A stretch of DNA of 64,000 nt from an uncultured Saprospiraceae bacterium. Its GTDB lineage: Bacteria > Bacteroidota > Bacteroidia > Chitinophagales > Saprospiraceae. The translations under genes and the position numbers were made by a program. The stretch covers positions 1 through 64,000 of the forward strand of contig CAKZQC010000028.1 of NCBI GenBank assembly GCA_937139495.1. The letters run 5' to 3'. The notes below the pieces were generated by a model. That model was not told the DNA's origin. It searched no databases and worked only from the letters and a program-made list of their open reading frames with translations. Shown here piece by piece: positions 10,884-19,148 of this stretch (positions are counted from its first letter, which is position 1; each line of letters begins with the position of its first letter).

Positions 10884-12068
10884 TTATGCCAATTTCTGCA
10901 CTTGTGTATCTGCCCCAATACCGCCCTGCTTATTGAGGTTGGTCAGTAGATTGAGTCCACAAGTTTTACCTACCGTGATACTCCCCAAGTCTTTTTGCAT
11001 ACCGAGTGCCTCCGCTCCGTTGAGCGTAGCCCATTGTAGCAGCGTAGCAAAGGGAACATAGGATTGATATTTAGCTATCGCTTTCATTTCCGAAAGGATA
11101 CATAACTCCCAATTGGAAGTCAAACTATCCGTACCAATGGTTACTTTGGCATTGGTATCCAGAAAATTTTGATAGTTTGGCAAATCGTTTTCTATATACA
11201 AATTTGCGTTGGGGCAAGTCGCCCAATACGTATGCCCACTCCATGCTTGAGCCGTGTCTATATCTTCGACTGTAGTCAATGTATTGTGTACAAACAACGT
11301 GCGTTGGTTGGGGTCAAGATGCTGCAACGCATAATAGATAGATGGCTTGCCATCGGCAGTAAAGTTGTCGAGCGAGATACCAAAACCTGCATAAAAATCT
11401 ACAAAATCACCTGTTTTGGTCAAAAACAGCTCGTTCTCAGGAGGTGTTTCTTGATTGTGAATACTAACCGTGCCGCTCGGGTGTTGGTTGTTGACTTGGT
11501 TGATAGCACTGAACAAGCGAGGCGAAACCGAATAGGGCGCGTGCGGTACACAGCTTTTGTGGTGCCCTGTGGGCAATGCCAACTGATCATAAACTGCCTT
11601 GTACTTTTCGAATTCGGCAGGTGCATTTTCTTCTTGCAGAAAATCAAAAAACTCTACAAATGTATAGTAGCGCAAATTGCTTTGTGCCTTTTGGGCAAAT
11701 GTATCTACTACATTCGATATATCGCCTACGGCTACAATTCCGTTCGCTATCATTTCTTTTTCGCCTTCGGCTATGGCTTCCTGTATAGCTGCCTCACTAG
11801 CACCACGCTGCTGCACCACCGAAGTGATAAAAGGAATCAATCCTGTACCTGTATGCACTTTACCTTTCATGTGCGATAACTCCAAGTGGCAATGTGTATT
11901 GATAAATCCAGGTACAATGATTCCATCATAAAACTCCAAATCCTTTGGGGCGTAGTTTTCTCGTTTGTCTAGTCCTACAATTTTACCTTTTTTGTCGATG
12001 ATAACGACACCATTAGCAATAGGTGCTTGATCTATCGGATAAATATAATCTGCTGTTATTTTTCTCAT
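10884..12068 (-). CDS. Amidohydrolase, candidate aminodeoxyfutalosine deaminase
   Basis: A 394-residue cytosolic metal-dependent hydrolase of the ATZ/TRZ group. Metal and catalytic residues are visible: H59 and H61 in NTHCHLE, H204 in SIHNQE, H261 in VHNT and D314 in IGTDS. The HCHLELSHMKG start of the barrel is characteristic of a Bacteroidota clade often annotated as aminodeoxyfutalosine deaminase, the step that makes futalosine in the alternative menaquinone pathway. The same window carries mqnC at 62.4 kb, so the pathway is present and the assignment is plausible. Other deaminations or dechlorinations by this superfamily cannot be excluded. A TACTTTTG -7 box lies at 12165-12158. Confidence 0.75.
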   Translation of the reverse strand: MRKITADYIYPIDQAPIANGVVIIDKKGKIVGLDKRENYAPKDLEFYDGIIVPGFINTHCHLELSHMKGKVHTGTGLIPFITSVVQQRGASEAAIQEAIAEGEKEMIANGIVAVGDISNVVDTFAQKAQSNLRYYTFVEFFDFLQEENAPAEFEKYKAVYDQLALPTGHHKSCVPHAPYSVSPRLFSAINQVNNQHPSGTVSIHNQETPPENELFLTKTGDFVDFYAGFGISLDNFTADGKPSIYYALQHLDPNQRTLFVHNTLTTVEDIDTAQAWSGHTYWATCPNANLYIENDLPNYQNFLDTNAKVTIGTDSLTSNWELCILSEMKAIAKYQSYVPFATLLQWATLNGAEALGMQKDLGSITVGKTCGLNLLTNLNKQGGIGADTQVQKLA

Positions 12069-12203
12069 GTCAGTTAGAAGTTATTCTTGATGGTAGGTAT
12101 TTTTTTATAGTTGTTGCTTATCGCAATAGAGTAAAGGTAAGCAAGTTAGACATTCTACAAAAGTAAGGTGCTATAATATTGCTGTGATAACCACAAAAAA
12201 AAA

Positions 12204-12545
12204 GACTACACATACCTAAGTATGTATAGTCCTAAATCACCCCAATTAAAACCCAAATCTTTATGTTCTCTTTGTTTGGTCTTTTTATTTCTAATCCGAA
12301 AGCGAAAAAACGGACTAGCATGTATTCCCATGCACGCTAGTCCTAAATCACCCCAATTAAAACCCAAATCTTTATGTTCTCTTTTGTATCTTAGACGCTT
12401 CCTTTTGAAGTTCGTCACTTTTATTTTTCTGAAGAAAGTATTATTTGATGTAAGTTAGGTAAGTTTAAAAACGGACTAGCATGTATTCCCATGCACGCTA
12501 GTCCTAAATCACCTCAATTAAAACCCAAATCTTTATATTTTCTCT
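12204..12545 (-). repeat. Three-copy hairpin-plus-tail repeat cluster
   Basis: Three units each combine a hairpin with a nearly identical tail of about 45 bases (begins CCTAAATCACC on the plus strand and ends near CTTTATGTT). The hairpins are 12204-12231, 12312-12343 and 12472-12503. The first differs in sequence from the other two but keeps a 12-bp stem. On the minus strand each unit reads tail, hairpin, then a T run (strongest in the unit at 12204). The cluster lies between the DUF3078 gene and the amidohydrolase gene, both on the minus strand. I read it as serial terminators or a small-RNA family. Confidence 0.8.
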
Positions 12546-12795
12546 TTCTCTGTATTTATCTTTTTGTTTGTTACTATATCAAACATTCAAATCATGTTTT
12601 AGTTTTGCTTTTTATGTTAAAAAATAAAAAGCCATATTCAGCAACAATGAGACATTTGCCAAACTTGTGCCAAAAAAATAAACTCTGAAAATCAACCAAT
12701 TACAAAGCTAAATAAACCGCAACTAGTGTCATATAAAATCTCTATTTTCACTTTGGTTAATAACTGTAGCTACATTTGTTAACGAAGCATTTATT
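12546..12795. other. AT-rich intergenic stretch
   Basis: The stretch between the third hairpin unit and the end of the DUF3078 gene. It is AT-rich, and no gene, clear promoter or inverted repeat is seen. Confidence 0.5.
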
Positions 12796-13881
12796 TTAGA
12801 ATAAAAAATTGTACTTAATGAGCAATTGCTGCATAAAAGAAACTCTACGACCAGTTGATTCGTAGCCATCGCCATCTACACCTTTGCTCAAATCGTTGTT
12901 ACGATCTACTTGTACCATAATATCATGGTCATAGAATAAGTTGGTCATCAACGAAACAGAAAGTCCTTTGAATATAATTATATCAACATTAGTAATCCAT
13001 TCTACATCAATATTTTGTGGCTGACGCAAATAGTTAGAGTACAAGTTAATAGTCGTTCCTACAAGTAGGCGATGATTTTTCTTTTTACCATCTTGATACT
13101 CAAAGAATTTGCCTTTGTAGCCTGCTGTGAATGATGCTCCAAATTGAAGATAAGTACTAGAGTAATAGCCAATAGGTGCTACAGATGAACCCAGTGTTCC
13201 TGTAGGACGTACGCGCCAGTTATCAACAAACTCCTCTTCTGTAACACCTTCAGAATAAGGGTTACCGTGTAGTCCTAGTCTAGCAATAGAGTCATCAAGT
13301 ACCATTATTGCCTTGATAGAAGCAGGCGATAGTTGTGCTTTAAATTCTCCAATCTTTGTTTTCTTGTGATAAGAAATGCCGGGAGAGATAGTCAATGTAG
13401 CTGGTGCCATAAACTTGGCGATAGGGTGATAAGGTCCTGTTGGGTCTTGACGAGTCAAGAAGTTACCCTGATAAGTTGGTGTAATCTGCGATACCAATAA
13501 TCCTGTTAAAGAGTAGCCGAAGTGACTGCTGTCCGTGATTCCGTAGCTAAAGTCAGAGCTAATACGTAGTTCATCTACAGATTTCTGGAATGGTACTTTA
13601 TCACCATTACCCAAGCGTTGTACACCAAACGCCAAGCTAGCTTTGTTTTCCCATCTTAGTCTGCCATTCTTGAGGTTGGCAAAAAAAGCAGTGTTTCCTC
13701 CAATACCAATTCTATTTTCACCAGCCCCTACTTTAGGATTGATAAATAACAACTGAGAGAAATCCAATCCCAGCGCACCACCTACTTTCCAGCCGTCTGG
13801 ATCTTCTTTCTTATCTTGTGCTTGCAATAGGTTAGGTAAAGTCATTACTACCAAAAGTAGTATCCATAATGTGTTTTTCAT
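12796..13881 (-). CDS. DUF3078-like exported protein
   Basis: A 361-residue protein beginning with a signal peptide (MKNTLWILLLVVMTLP, cut near QAQ). The ATG at 13881 is chosen because the longer frame has no signal sequence and runs through a TACCTTTG promoter box at 13997-13990. The body resembles the Bacteroidota DUF3078 family: WKVGGALGLDFSQL near the N-terminus, a GENRIGIGGN segment, then barrel-like strands such as RWENKASLAFG. It ends KYNFLF, a typical outer-membrane barrel terminus. Function is unknown in the family. The predicted leader is about 100 bases. Three hairpin repeats lie downstream. Confidence 0.75.
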   Translation of the reverse strand: MKNTLWILLLVVMTLPNLLQAQDKKEDPDGWKVGGALGLDFSQLLFINPKVGAGENRIGIGGNTAFFANLKNGRLRWENKASLAFGVQRLGNGDKVPFQKSVDELRISSDFSYGITDSSHFGYSLTGLLVSQITPTYQGNFLTRQDPTGPYHPIAKFMAPATLTISPGISYHKKTKIGEFKAQLSPASIKAIMVLDDSIARLGLHGNPYSEGVTEEEFVDNWRVRPTGTLGSSVAPIGYYSSTYLQFGASFTAGYKGKFFEYQDGKKKNHRLLVGTTINLYSNYLRQPQNIDVEWITNVDIIIFKGLSVSLMTNLFYDHDIMVQVDRNNDLSKGVDGDGYESTGRRVSFMQQLLIKYNFLF

Positions 13882-14174
13882 CTTAAATAGTTGATGTGTT
13901 TTGAATAAAAAAATCTTACTTGTTACGAAGCATACCGCTATTTTGTCACTTTTCATTTTGAAAAATACACGGTTATTTTTAACTAAACACAAAGGTAAAA
14001 ATTGTAGCGAGCTAAAATAAGCAGTTACTCCTTTTTATTTTTTTCTATTTCCACCTAAATAAAAGTAACTCCACACACAGCACCAAAATCCCCCAATCAA
14101 CTAATTACCAATAACTTACACCTAAAAGTGCTTTTTGTTATTGTCAAAAAAAATTATCATTATTTAACATTTCA

Positions 14175-15320
14175 TCAAAATGCACTTCCGATACCAACCG
14201 AAAAATATTCTGCTACAATACGATGAGATTTCATCGTAACAGTCAAAAAAGGAGCAACTCGATTGAAATAAGGGTCCACTAAATAGTATCTCCCCGAAAA
14301 ACGTAAGGACATAAACCATGGTTGCAGTGGATTTTGGGTCAAATAGATACCGACCTGTGCACCCACACTAAATCTGCCGATCATAATTTCGTCTGCAATG
14401 AATACAGAAACCCTACTCGCCAACCAGCTCAAATCTTTACCCTCAAATCCGCCATTGTTCGCAATAAAACTATAGACATTGCCCAAGTAATCGTATTCGA
14501 CACCTATTTTTAGGCGGTTGTTGGTCGTAATATAATAACCTGCATCAACAGAAACCTGAGCAATACCGTACTTGGCTCCGCCACTCGTTTCCATTTCTCT
14601 AAACCCTACAGTCGTTACCGCCGAAAATTGAATAGTTTTGGTTCGCAATATCTTTGGATAACGGATATAATCAGTTGATTCGACGGCATTGGGCATATAG
14701 CACAATCCAAATTGCAGCGTCGGGACATTGATACCCAAGTTAGGCAATTGCGAAGCAGCATTGGAGTAATGCGTAAAAGTAGCCGAAGGACGAAACTCAA
14801 AATGGCGACCAATTCGCCAAGCTGCTCCGACCCTAAAAGCCGTATTGTTGTTGACATACGAGCCAATAATATTATTTTCGGGATTGTTGATGCGATGATA
14901 AGGCTTCGTCATGACCGCCAAGCCTACCGCCATACGCCCGAAGAGCCTAAATTTTGGTTTGCGAATAAAATCAACCGTAATATTGGGCAAAATTCCGATT
15001 CCGCTCCCCATTTGCTGTCCGTTGCCCGAATGCTGGTAAGACAGTGCCACTCCCCAGCGAGGATAACCACAGCGTTGATGCCAATGTTTTTTGCCATACG
15101 TCTGTACCTCATAGTTGAGTTCTGCTCCAAAACTGGGTTTGGACAAATCGACCGTAATACTAGAACGGTGCTTGATGGGTTGCCCTGCATGCAGGCTCGT
15201 TTCTATATAATTGCCTTTGGGCAATAGCTGGCTAGTTGCGTCCGATGGAGCACAAAAAACAAATAGAATAGCAGCAAAGGCTACTATTCTATTGTTAAAA
15301 CGGTTGTTCTGTTTGTTCAT
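14175..15320 (-). CDS. PagL-like lipid A 3-O-deacylase (acyloxyacyl hydrolase)
   Basis: A 381-residue outer-membrane protein with an N-terminal signal peptide (about residues 11-31). The segment FTHYSNAAS at residues 182-190 carries the His-x-Ser pair (H184, S186) of the PagL catalytic triad, followed by the strand VPTLQFGLCY. PagL enzymes remove the 3-linked acyl chain of lipid A in the outer leaflet. At 381 residues it is longer than classical PagL; extra beta-rich sequence follows the catalytic region. The ATG overlaps the hflX stop codon (TAATG), so translation is probably coupled. The window also encodes lpxD, so lipid A is made here. Confidence 0.75.
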   Translation of the reverse strand: MNKQNNRFNNRIVAFAAILFVFCAPSDATSQLLPKGNYIETSLHAGQPIKHRSSITVDLSKPSFGAELNYEVQTYGKKHWHQRCGYPRWGVALSYQHSGNGQQMGSGIGILPNITVDFIRKPKFRLFGRMAVGLAVMTKPYHRINNPENNIIGSYVNNNTAFRVGAAWRIGRHFEFRPSATFTHYSNAASQLPNLGINVPTLQFGLCYMPNAVESTDYIRYPKILRTKTIQFSAVTTVGFREMETSGGAKYGIAQVSVDAGYYITTNNRLKIGVEYDYLGNVYSFIANNGGFEGKDLSWLASRVSVFIADEIMIGRFSVGAQVGIYLTQNPLQPWFMSLRFSGRYYLVDPYFNRVAPFLTVTMKSHRIVAEYFSVGIGSAF

Positions 15321-16528
15321 TACCAAAATCTAGTTTTGTAAGGATAACGCTTAACGTATATTTTATCAATAATATCTTTGAGGCGTTCTTTTAGCTCAGC
15401 CATTCCCTCTTGGGTAATAGCTGAAATAAAACACGCAGTATTTTTTGTTTCTATTTGCCAATGTTCTTTGAGTTCTCGAATCACTCCTTCGCGCTCTTCC
15501 TCCAGCAGAAACTCGTCTAAGTTATTTTGGACATACAAGTCCATTTTGTTGAACACGTGCAACACAGGAATATTTTCTACGCCCAAATCTTTGAGCGTGT
15601 TGTGTACAACCTCTAGTTGCTCCTGATACTGTGGGTGCGATATATCCACTACGTGTATCAGCAAATCCGATTCTCTAACTTCGTCTAGTGTAGATTTGAA
15701 ACTTTCGACCAAATGATGCGGTAGTTTACGAATAAAACCAACAGTATCCGACAACAAAAACGGCATTCTATCGACCACTACTTTTCGTACCGTAGTATCT
15801 AAGGTAGCAAAAAGTTTGTCTTCTGCCAAGACTTCCGCCTTGCCAAGCACATTCATAATCGTCGATTTGCCTACATTGGTATAACCCACCAAAGCCACAC
15901 GCACCATGTCGCCTCGATTTTTGCGGCGCGTTTTCGACTGCATGTCAATTTTTGCGAGTTTTTCTTTGAGGAGTGATATTTTTTTGCGGACAATACGTCT
16001 ATCTGTTTCTATCTCTTTCTCTCCCGGTCCGCGCATACCGATACCCCCTTTTTGACGTTCGAGGTGCGTCCACATTCCTCTCAATCGAGGAAGCATATAT
16101 TGCATTTGAGCCAATTCTACTTGTGCCTTAGCTTGAGCCGTTTGGGCTCTATTGGCAAATATATCCAATATCAAGGTAGAGCGATCCAGAATCTTGCATT
16201 CCATCATTTCCTCTAGCATATTGGTTTGTTTACCCGAAAGGTCATCGTCAAAAATAATCATGTCTATTTCATGAAACTTGACGTACTCTTCAATTTCTTC
16301 TGCCTTTCCCTTCCCCACAAAAGTACGGGTATCGGGGTGTTTGAGCTTCTGTACGAATATCTTACGAATATTCGCACCAGCTGTTTCTGCCAAAAATTCT
16401 AATTCTGCCAGATGCTCCATAGCTTGTTCTTCTGTATATTTGTCGGAAATAACACCTACAATCACTGCCGTCTCTTCCTCTTTGAGCAAATCTCTTTTCT
16501 GCTCTCCTAAGTTCCACTCGTTTGCCAT
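15320..16528 (-). CDS. hflX: GTPase HflX
   Basis: A 402-residue ribosome-associated GTPase that splits stalled or stress-inactivated ribosomes. The N-terminal HflX domain includes FVGKGKAEEI (residues 70-79) and the RGPGEKEIETDRR linker near 166-178. The G domain has the P-loop GYTNVGKS at 215-222, DTVGF at 261-265 and NKMD at 327-330. It is complete and of normal length. The stop codon overlaps the start of the PagL-like gene, an unusual pairing with an envelope enzyme that may put both under one stress-related promoter (inference). Confidence 0.96.
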   Translation of the reverse strand: MANEWNLGEQKRDLLKEEETAVIVGVISDKYTEEQAMEHLAELEFLAETAGANIRKIFVQKLKHPDTRTFVGKGKAEEIEEYVKFHEIDMIIFDDDLSGKQTNMLEEMMECKILDRSTLILDIFANRAQTAQAKAQVELAQMQYMLPRLRGMWTHLERQKGGIGMRGPGEKEIETDRRIVRKKISLLKEKLAKIDMQSKTRRKNRGDMVRVALVGYTNVGKSTIMNVLGKAEVLAEDKLFATLDTTVRKVVVDRMPFLLSDTVGFIRKLPHHLVESFKSTLDEVRESDLLIHVVDISHPQYQEQLEVVHNTLKDLGVENIPVLHVFNKMDLYVQNNLDEFLLEEEREGVIRELKEHWQIETKNTACFISAITQEGMAELKERLKDIIDKIYVKRYPYKTRFW

Positions 16529-16705
16529 ATTTTATAGTTTATATCTTCTGTTTTGTTTGAGAAACCACGTACTGTTTGGTTGGTACGGATATCTAGTTGT
16601 TATGCAAACCCCTTTAACACTAGAGAAGTTCGCTTTCTTTCAACTTAATTAATAGTCGTGTTGTTTTCATTTCATGAAAAAATTTTAACATTTAATCACG
16701 ATAAC

Positions 16706-17314
16706 ATGAAATATCTATCCATACTACTACTTTTTTGCCTTTTTTCCACTACTATTCAAGCACAAACATTGGACGACATCAACGCAACTCGTTTTCGCCA
16801 TACCAAAAACGGCTCAATAGCACTGACCAGTTGGGCAGGTGCCAATATAACAGGTGGTACGATTGGCTATCTTGCTACGCCCAAGGGCGAATGGAAACAT
16901 TTCCACGAAATGAATGTCTATTTTAATATTGTCAATTTAGGATTAGGCATACCTGGGCTTTTTGCCAAAAAAGACAAACAAATGGGGCTAACACTAGAGC
17001 AAACCGTCAAGCGTCAATACCAAATCGAAACCGTTTATCTCTTCAATGGAGCATTGGATTTGACGTACATTACGGCAGGGCTATTGATGCGAGAAATGGG
17101 TAAAAACAATCCTGACCAAGCGACACAAGACCGCTGGAAAGGTTTTGGGACTAGTATGATGGTGCAAGGTGGTTTTTTGTTGGTGTTTGACTTCGTCAAA
17201 TATGGTATTCATAAAGCCAATGGTAAACGCATTGACTCAGAATGGAAAAAAGTATCGGTTAGTCCTTATGGAGCTTATGGTTTGGGGCTTTCTATGACCT
17301 ATCGTTTGGATTAA
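16706..17314 (+). CDS. DUF6992-like membrane-associated protein
   Basis: A 202-residue protein from the ATG at 16706, which opens a signal peptide (MKYLSILLLFCLFSTTIQAQ). After cleavage come an amphipathic segment and three or four hydrophobic stretches: WAGANITGGTIGYL, FNIVNLGLGIPGLF, YLFNGALDLTYITAGLLM and GGFLLVFDFVKYGIHK. This pattern fits a small Bacteroidota family I associate with DUF6992, for which no function is known. It is divergent from hflX. Confidence 0.6.
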   Translation: MKYLSILLLFCLFSTTIQAQTLDDINATRFRHTKNGSIALTSWAGANITGGTIGYLATPKGEWKHFHEMNVYFNIVNLGLGIPGLFAKKDKQMGLTLEQTVKRQYQIETVYLFNGALDLTYITAGLLMREMGKNNPDQATQDRWKGFGTSMMVQGGFLLVFDFVKYGIHKANGKRIDSEWKKVSVSPYGAYGLGLSMTYRLD

Positions 17315-17388
17315 GTACGCAAAGAACTTTTTATCTACCTTATATTGTTATCTTCAAGATAACTTTATACTTAGAAATTCCTAAAAAC

Positions 17389-17844
17389 ATGAATATCAAC
17401 GACCCAAACAACTTACTAGACGATGATCTCTGGTTGCGTGTTTCGGACATCCCCCCCAATGATTTGGACAACTGGCTTGTTCTACAATACATATCAAACC
17501 ACGTTCAACTCAATATGGCCTACTTAAGTCTTCAACATGCCCATATTAAAACAGTCGTGTATGATGGTGGGCTTCCCCTAGAAACTCGTCTCGCTGGTGC
17601 TGCTAGACTTCTAGTTCATAAAGATAATTACGAGACCGCTACACAAATTCTGTTAGATGCAGGTTTGAGAAAAGAAGCAAATGATGAAATGCCCAAAAAT
17701 AGTTTTATTGAACAACTCAAACAAAATTCTCAGTGGATACCTCTATTTAGCTCTCTAAATGCTGATTTGAGAGTACTTTTTTTACTAGCATTCTTTTTAA
17801 TTCTTATCAGTTTTCTTTTTTTCGTTTTCCTAATTAACATCTAA
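17389..17844 (+). CDS. DUF2007-like protein with C-terminal membrane anchor, copy 1
   Basis: A 151-residue protein. The middle (about residues 40-95) reads like the small alpha/beta DUF2007 'putative signal transducing' domain: HAHIKTVVYDGG, then GAARLLVHKDNYETATQIL. The last 25 residues are a single hydrophobic helix, so the domain would face the cytoplasm on a tail anchor. It is followed after 9 bases by a paralogue with an almost identical first 13 codons. Biological role unknown. Confidence 0.65.
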   Translation: MNINDPNNLLDDDLWLRVSDIPPNDLDNWLVLQYISNHVQLNMAYLSLQHAHIKTVVYDGGLPLETRLAGAARLLVHKDNYETATQILLDAGLRKEANDEMPKNSFIEQLKQNSQWIPLFSSLNADLRVLFLLAFFLILISFLFFVFLINI

Positions 17845-17853
17845 ACTAATACG

Positions 17854-18306
17854 ATGAATATCAACGACCCAAACAACTTACTAGATGATGATTCTACTTA
17901 CAGAGAGCCTTCAAAAATGCAGGATTTGATTGCTGTGCAATATTTTTATGACACCATCAAGCTCAATTTGGCTCACAGCAGCCTCACCAACGCCAATATT
18001 GAATCAACTATCTTTGACGAAATGACCACCAATGTATTGCAGATAGAAGCACGTGCTATCGGTGGTGCTCGCCTCATGGTACAAAAGAAAGATTATGCTG
18101 CCGCGTCCAAGATATTATTGGATTTGGGCATCATGACCGAGACCGACAGCAAGGCAGATTTTTGGATAGTCGAGCAACTCAAACGCAAATCGCAGTTTAT
18201 ACCCTTGATTGGTTCCCTAGATGCCAACTTGCGCGTGGTGTTGGTGGTAGGATTGGTGATTGCTAGTGTATTTTTGAGTGTTGTTGTTGTTTTATTATTA
18301 CAATAG
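17854..18306 (+). CDS. DUF2007-like protein with C-terminal membrane anchor, copy 2
   Basis: The 150-residue paralogue of the gene just upstream. It shares the MNINDPNNLLDDD start, a DUF2007-like core (NANIESTIFDE, then GGARLMVQKKDYAAASKIL) and a C-terminal transmembrane helix. Outside the start the two diverge clearly. It ends 3 bases before the convergent COQ4-like gene, with no terminator between them. Confidence 0.65.
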   Translation: MNINDPNNLLDDDSTYREPSKMQDLIAVQYFYDTIKLNLAHSSLTNANIESTIFDEMTTNVLQIEARAIGGARLMVQKKDYAAASKILLDLGIMTETDSKADFWIVEQLKRKSQFIPLIGSLDANLRVVLVVGLVIASVFLSVVVVLLLQ

Positions 18307-18309
18307 AGG

Positions 18310-19008
18310 TTATTGGGCTGCCTTTCCTGATAAAATAGATAGATTTATCAATCCTCCTATTGTCAAGATAGCTCCTGCAACAAATGGAAATCCTGCACCA
18401 ACTAAATCTGCCATATTTGATGACCACAAAAACGGAAAACAAAATAACATTCCAGCTATTCCAGCTACCATCACTACAAAACTCCCATACTGACTTAGCG
18501 TTCTGATGCTTATTTTTTTCATTGGATTGACTTCTCTTTCTATTAGATCAAAAACCTCTGCTCTTAGTTCTTCTAGCGATTGATTGGCAAACCCTTCTAT
18601 TGTCCATTTTTTTATGGGAATAGTTCTGCTGCCTTTTTCAAAATCTGCTGCAAATAAACTCCATCTATTGGGCAGTAAAACCGCTCCATAGATAAAAATT
18701 AATATACTGGGCAATGACCAATTGCCATTACCCAGCATGAATGCCTGTAGCCTAATTTCTCCTAAAGGTGTCATTTCATAATCTAGCAACACATGCTTCA
18801 AATCATGACTCTCATAATTCGGAACTAAACTCAAATTATTAGCACTAAGACATTTGGCAATCTCCTTGCCTAATGTTCCTTCTTCTAATTTATCTAGTGC
18901 CTCTATTTTACCCTCTAATGTCGCCGTATCTGAAAAGTGCTCCAATGTCCAGACTGCTACATAGAAAGTTTTTTCGATAATTTTTTCTGAGATGTTGTAA
19001 TTTTTCAT
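18310..19008 (-). CDS. COQ4-like protein with C-terminal membrane segments
   Basis: A 232-residue protein. Residues 68-84 give H68-D-x-x-H72-x11-E84, the metal-binding signature of the COQ4 family, within SHDLKHVLLDYEMTPLGE. It is followed by the conserved IRLQAFMLGNGNWS segment. In eukaryotes COQ4 is needed for ubiquinone synthesis; bacterial relatives are poorly understood. The C-terminal 65 residues hold two hydrophobic helices, so it is membrane-attached, unlike classical COQ4. The host probably makes menaquinone by the futalosine route, so a ubiquinone role is unlikely. It converges on the DUF2007 pair. Confidence 0.7.
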   Translation of the reverse strand: MKNYNISEKIIEKTFYVAVWTLEHFSDTATLEGKIEALDKLEEGTLGKEIAKCLSANNLSLVPNYESHDLKHVLLDYEMTPLGEIRLQAFMLGNGNWSLPSILIFIYGAVLLPNRWSLFAADFEKGSRTIPIKKWTIEGFANQSLEELRAEVFDLIEREVNPMKKISIRTLSQYGSFVVMVAGIAGMLFCFPFLWSSNMADLVGAGFPFVAGAILTIGGLINLSILSGKAAQ

Positions 19009-19148
19009 GGTTTATAGATTTTCATCTAAGATACCTTTTTACAGCAACTAAATTAGTACTCTACCGCAACTAAATCCCCACAAATTTAGTTTTACGATTA
19101 GTTTGCTTTATTTTCAAACTTACTACTAACCTCCAACAACAATAATAG

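Noticed and set aside
12206..12458. Small frames on both strands with a repeated peptide
   Set aside because: The repeated peptide is just the translation of the hairpin-and-tail repeat. Frames are short and break between units.
12204..12545. Possible CRISPR array
   Set aside because: Only three units, unequal spacing, hairpins that differ and no cas gene nearby.
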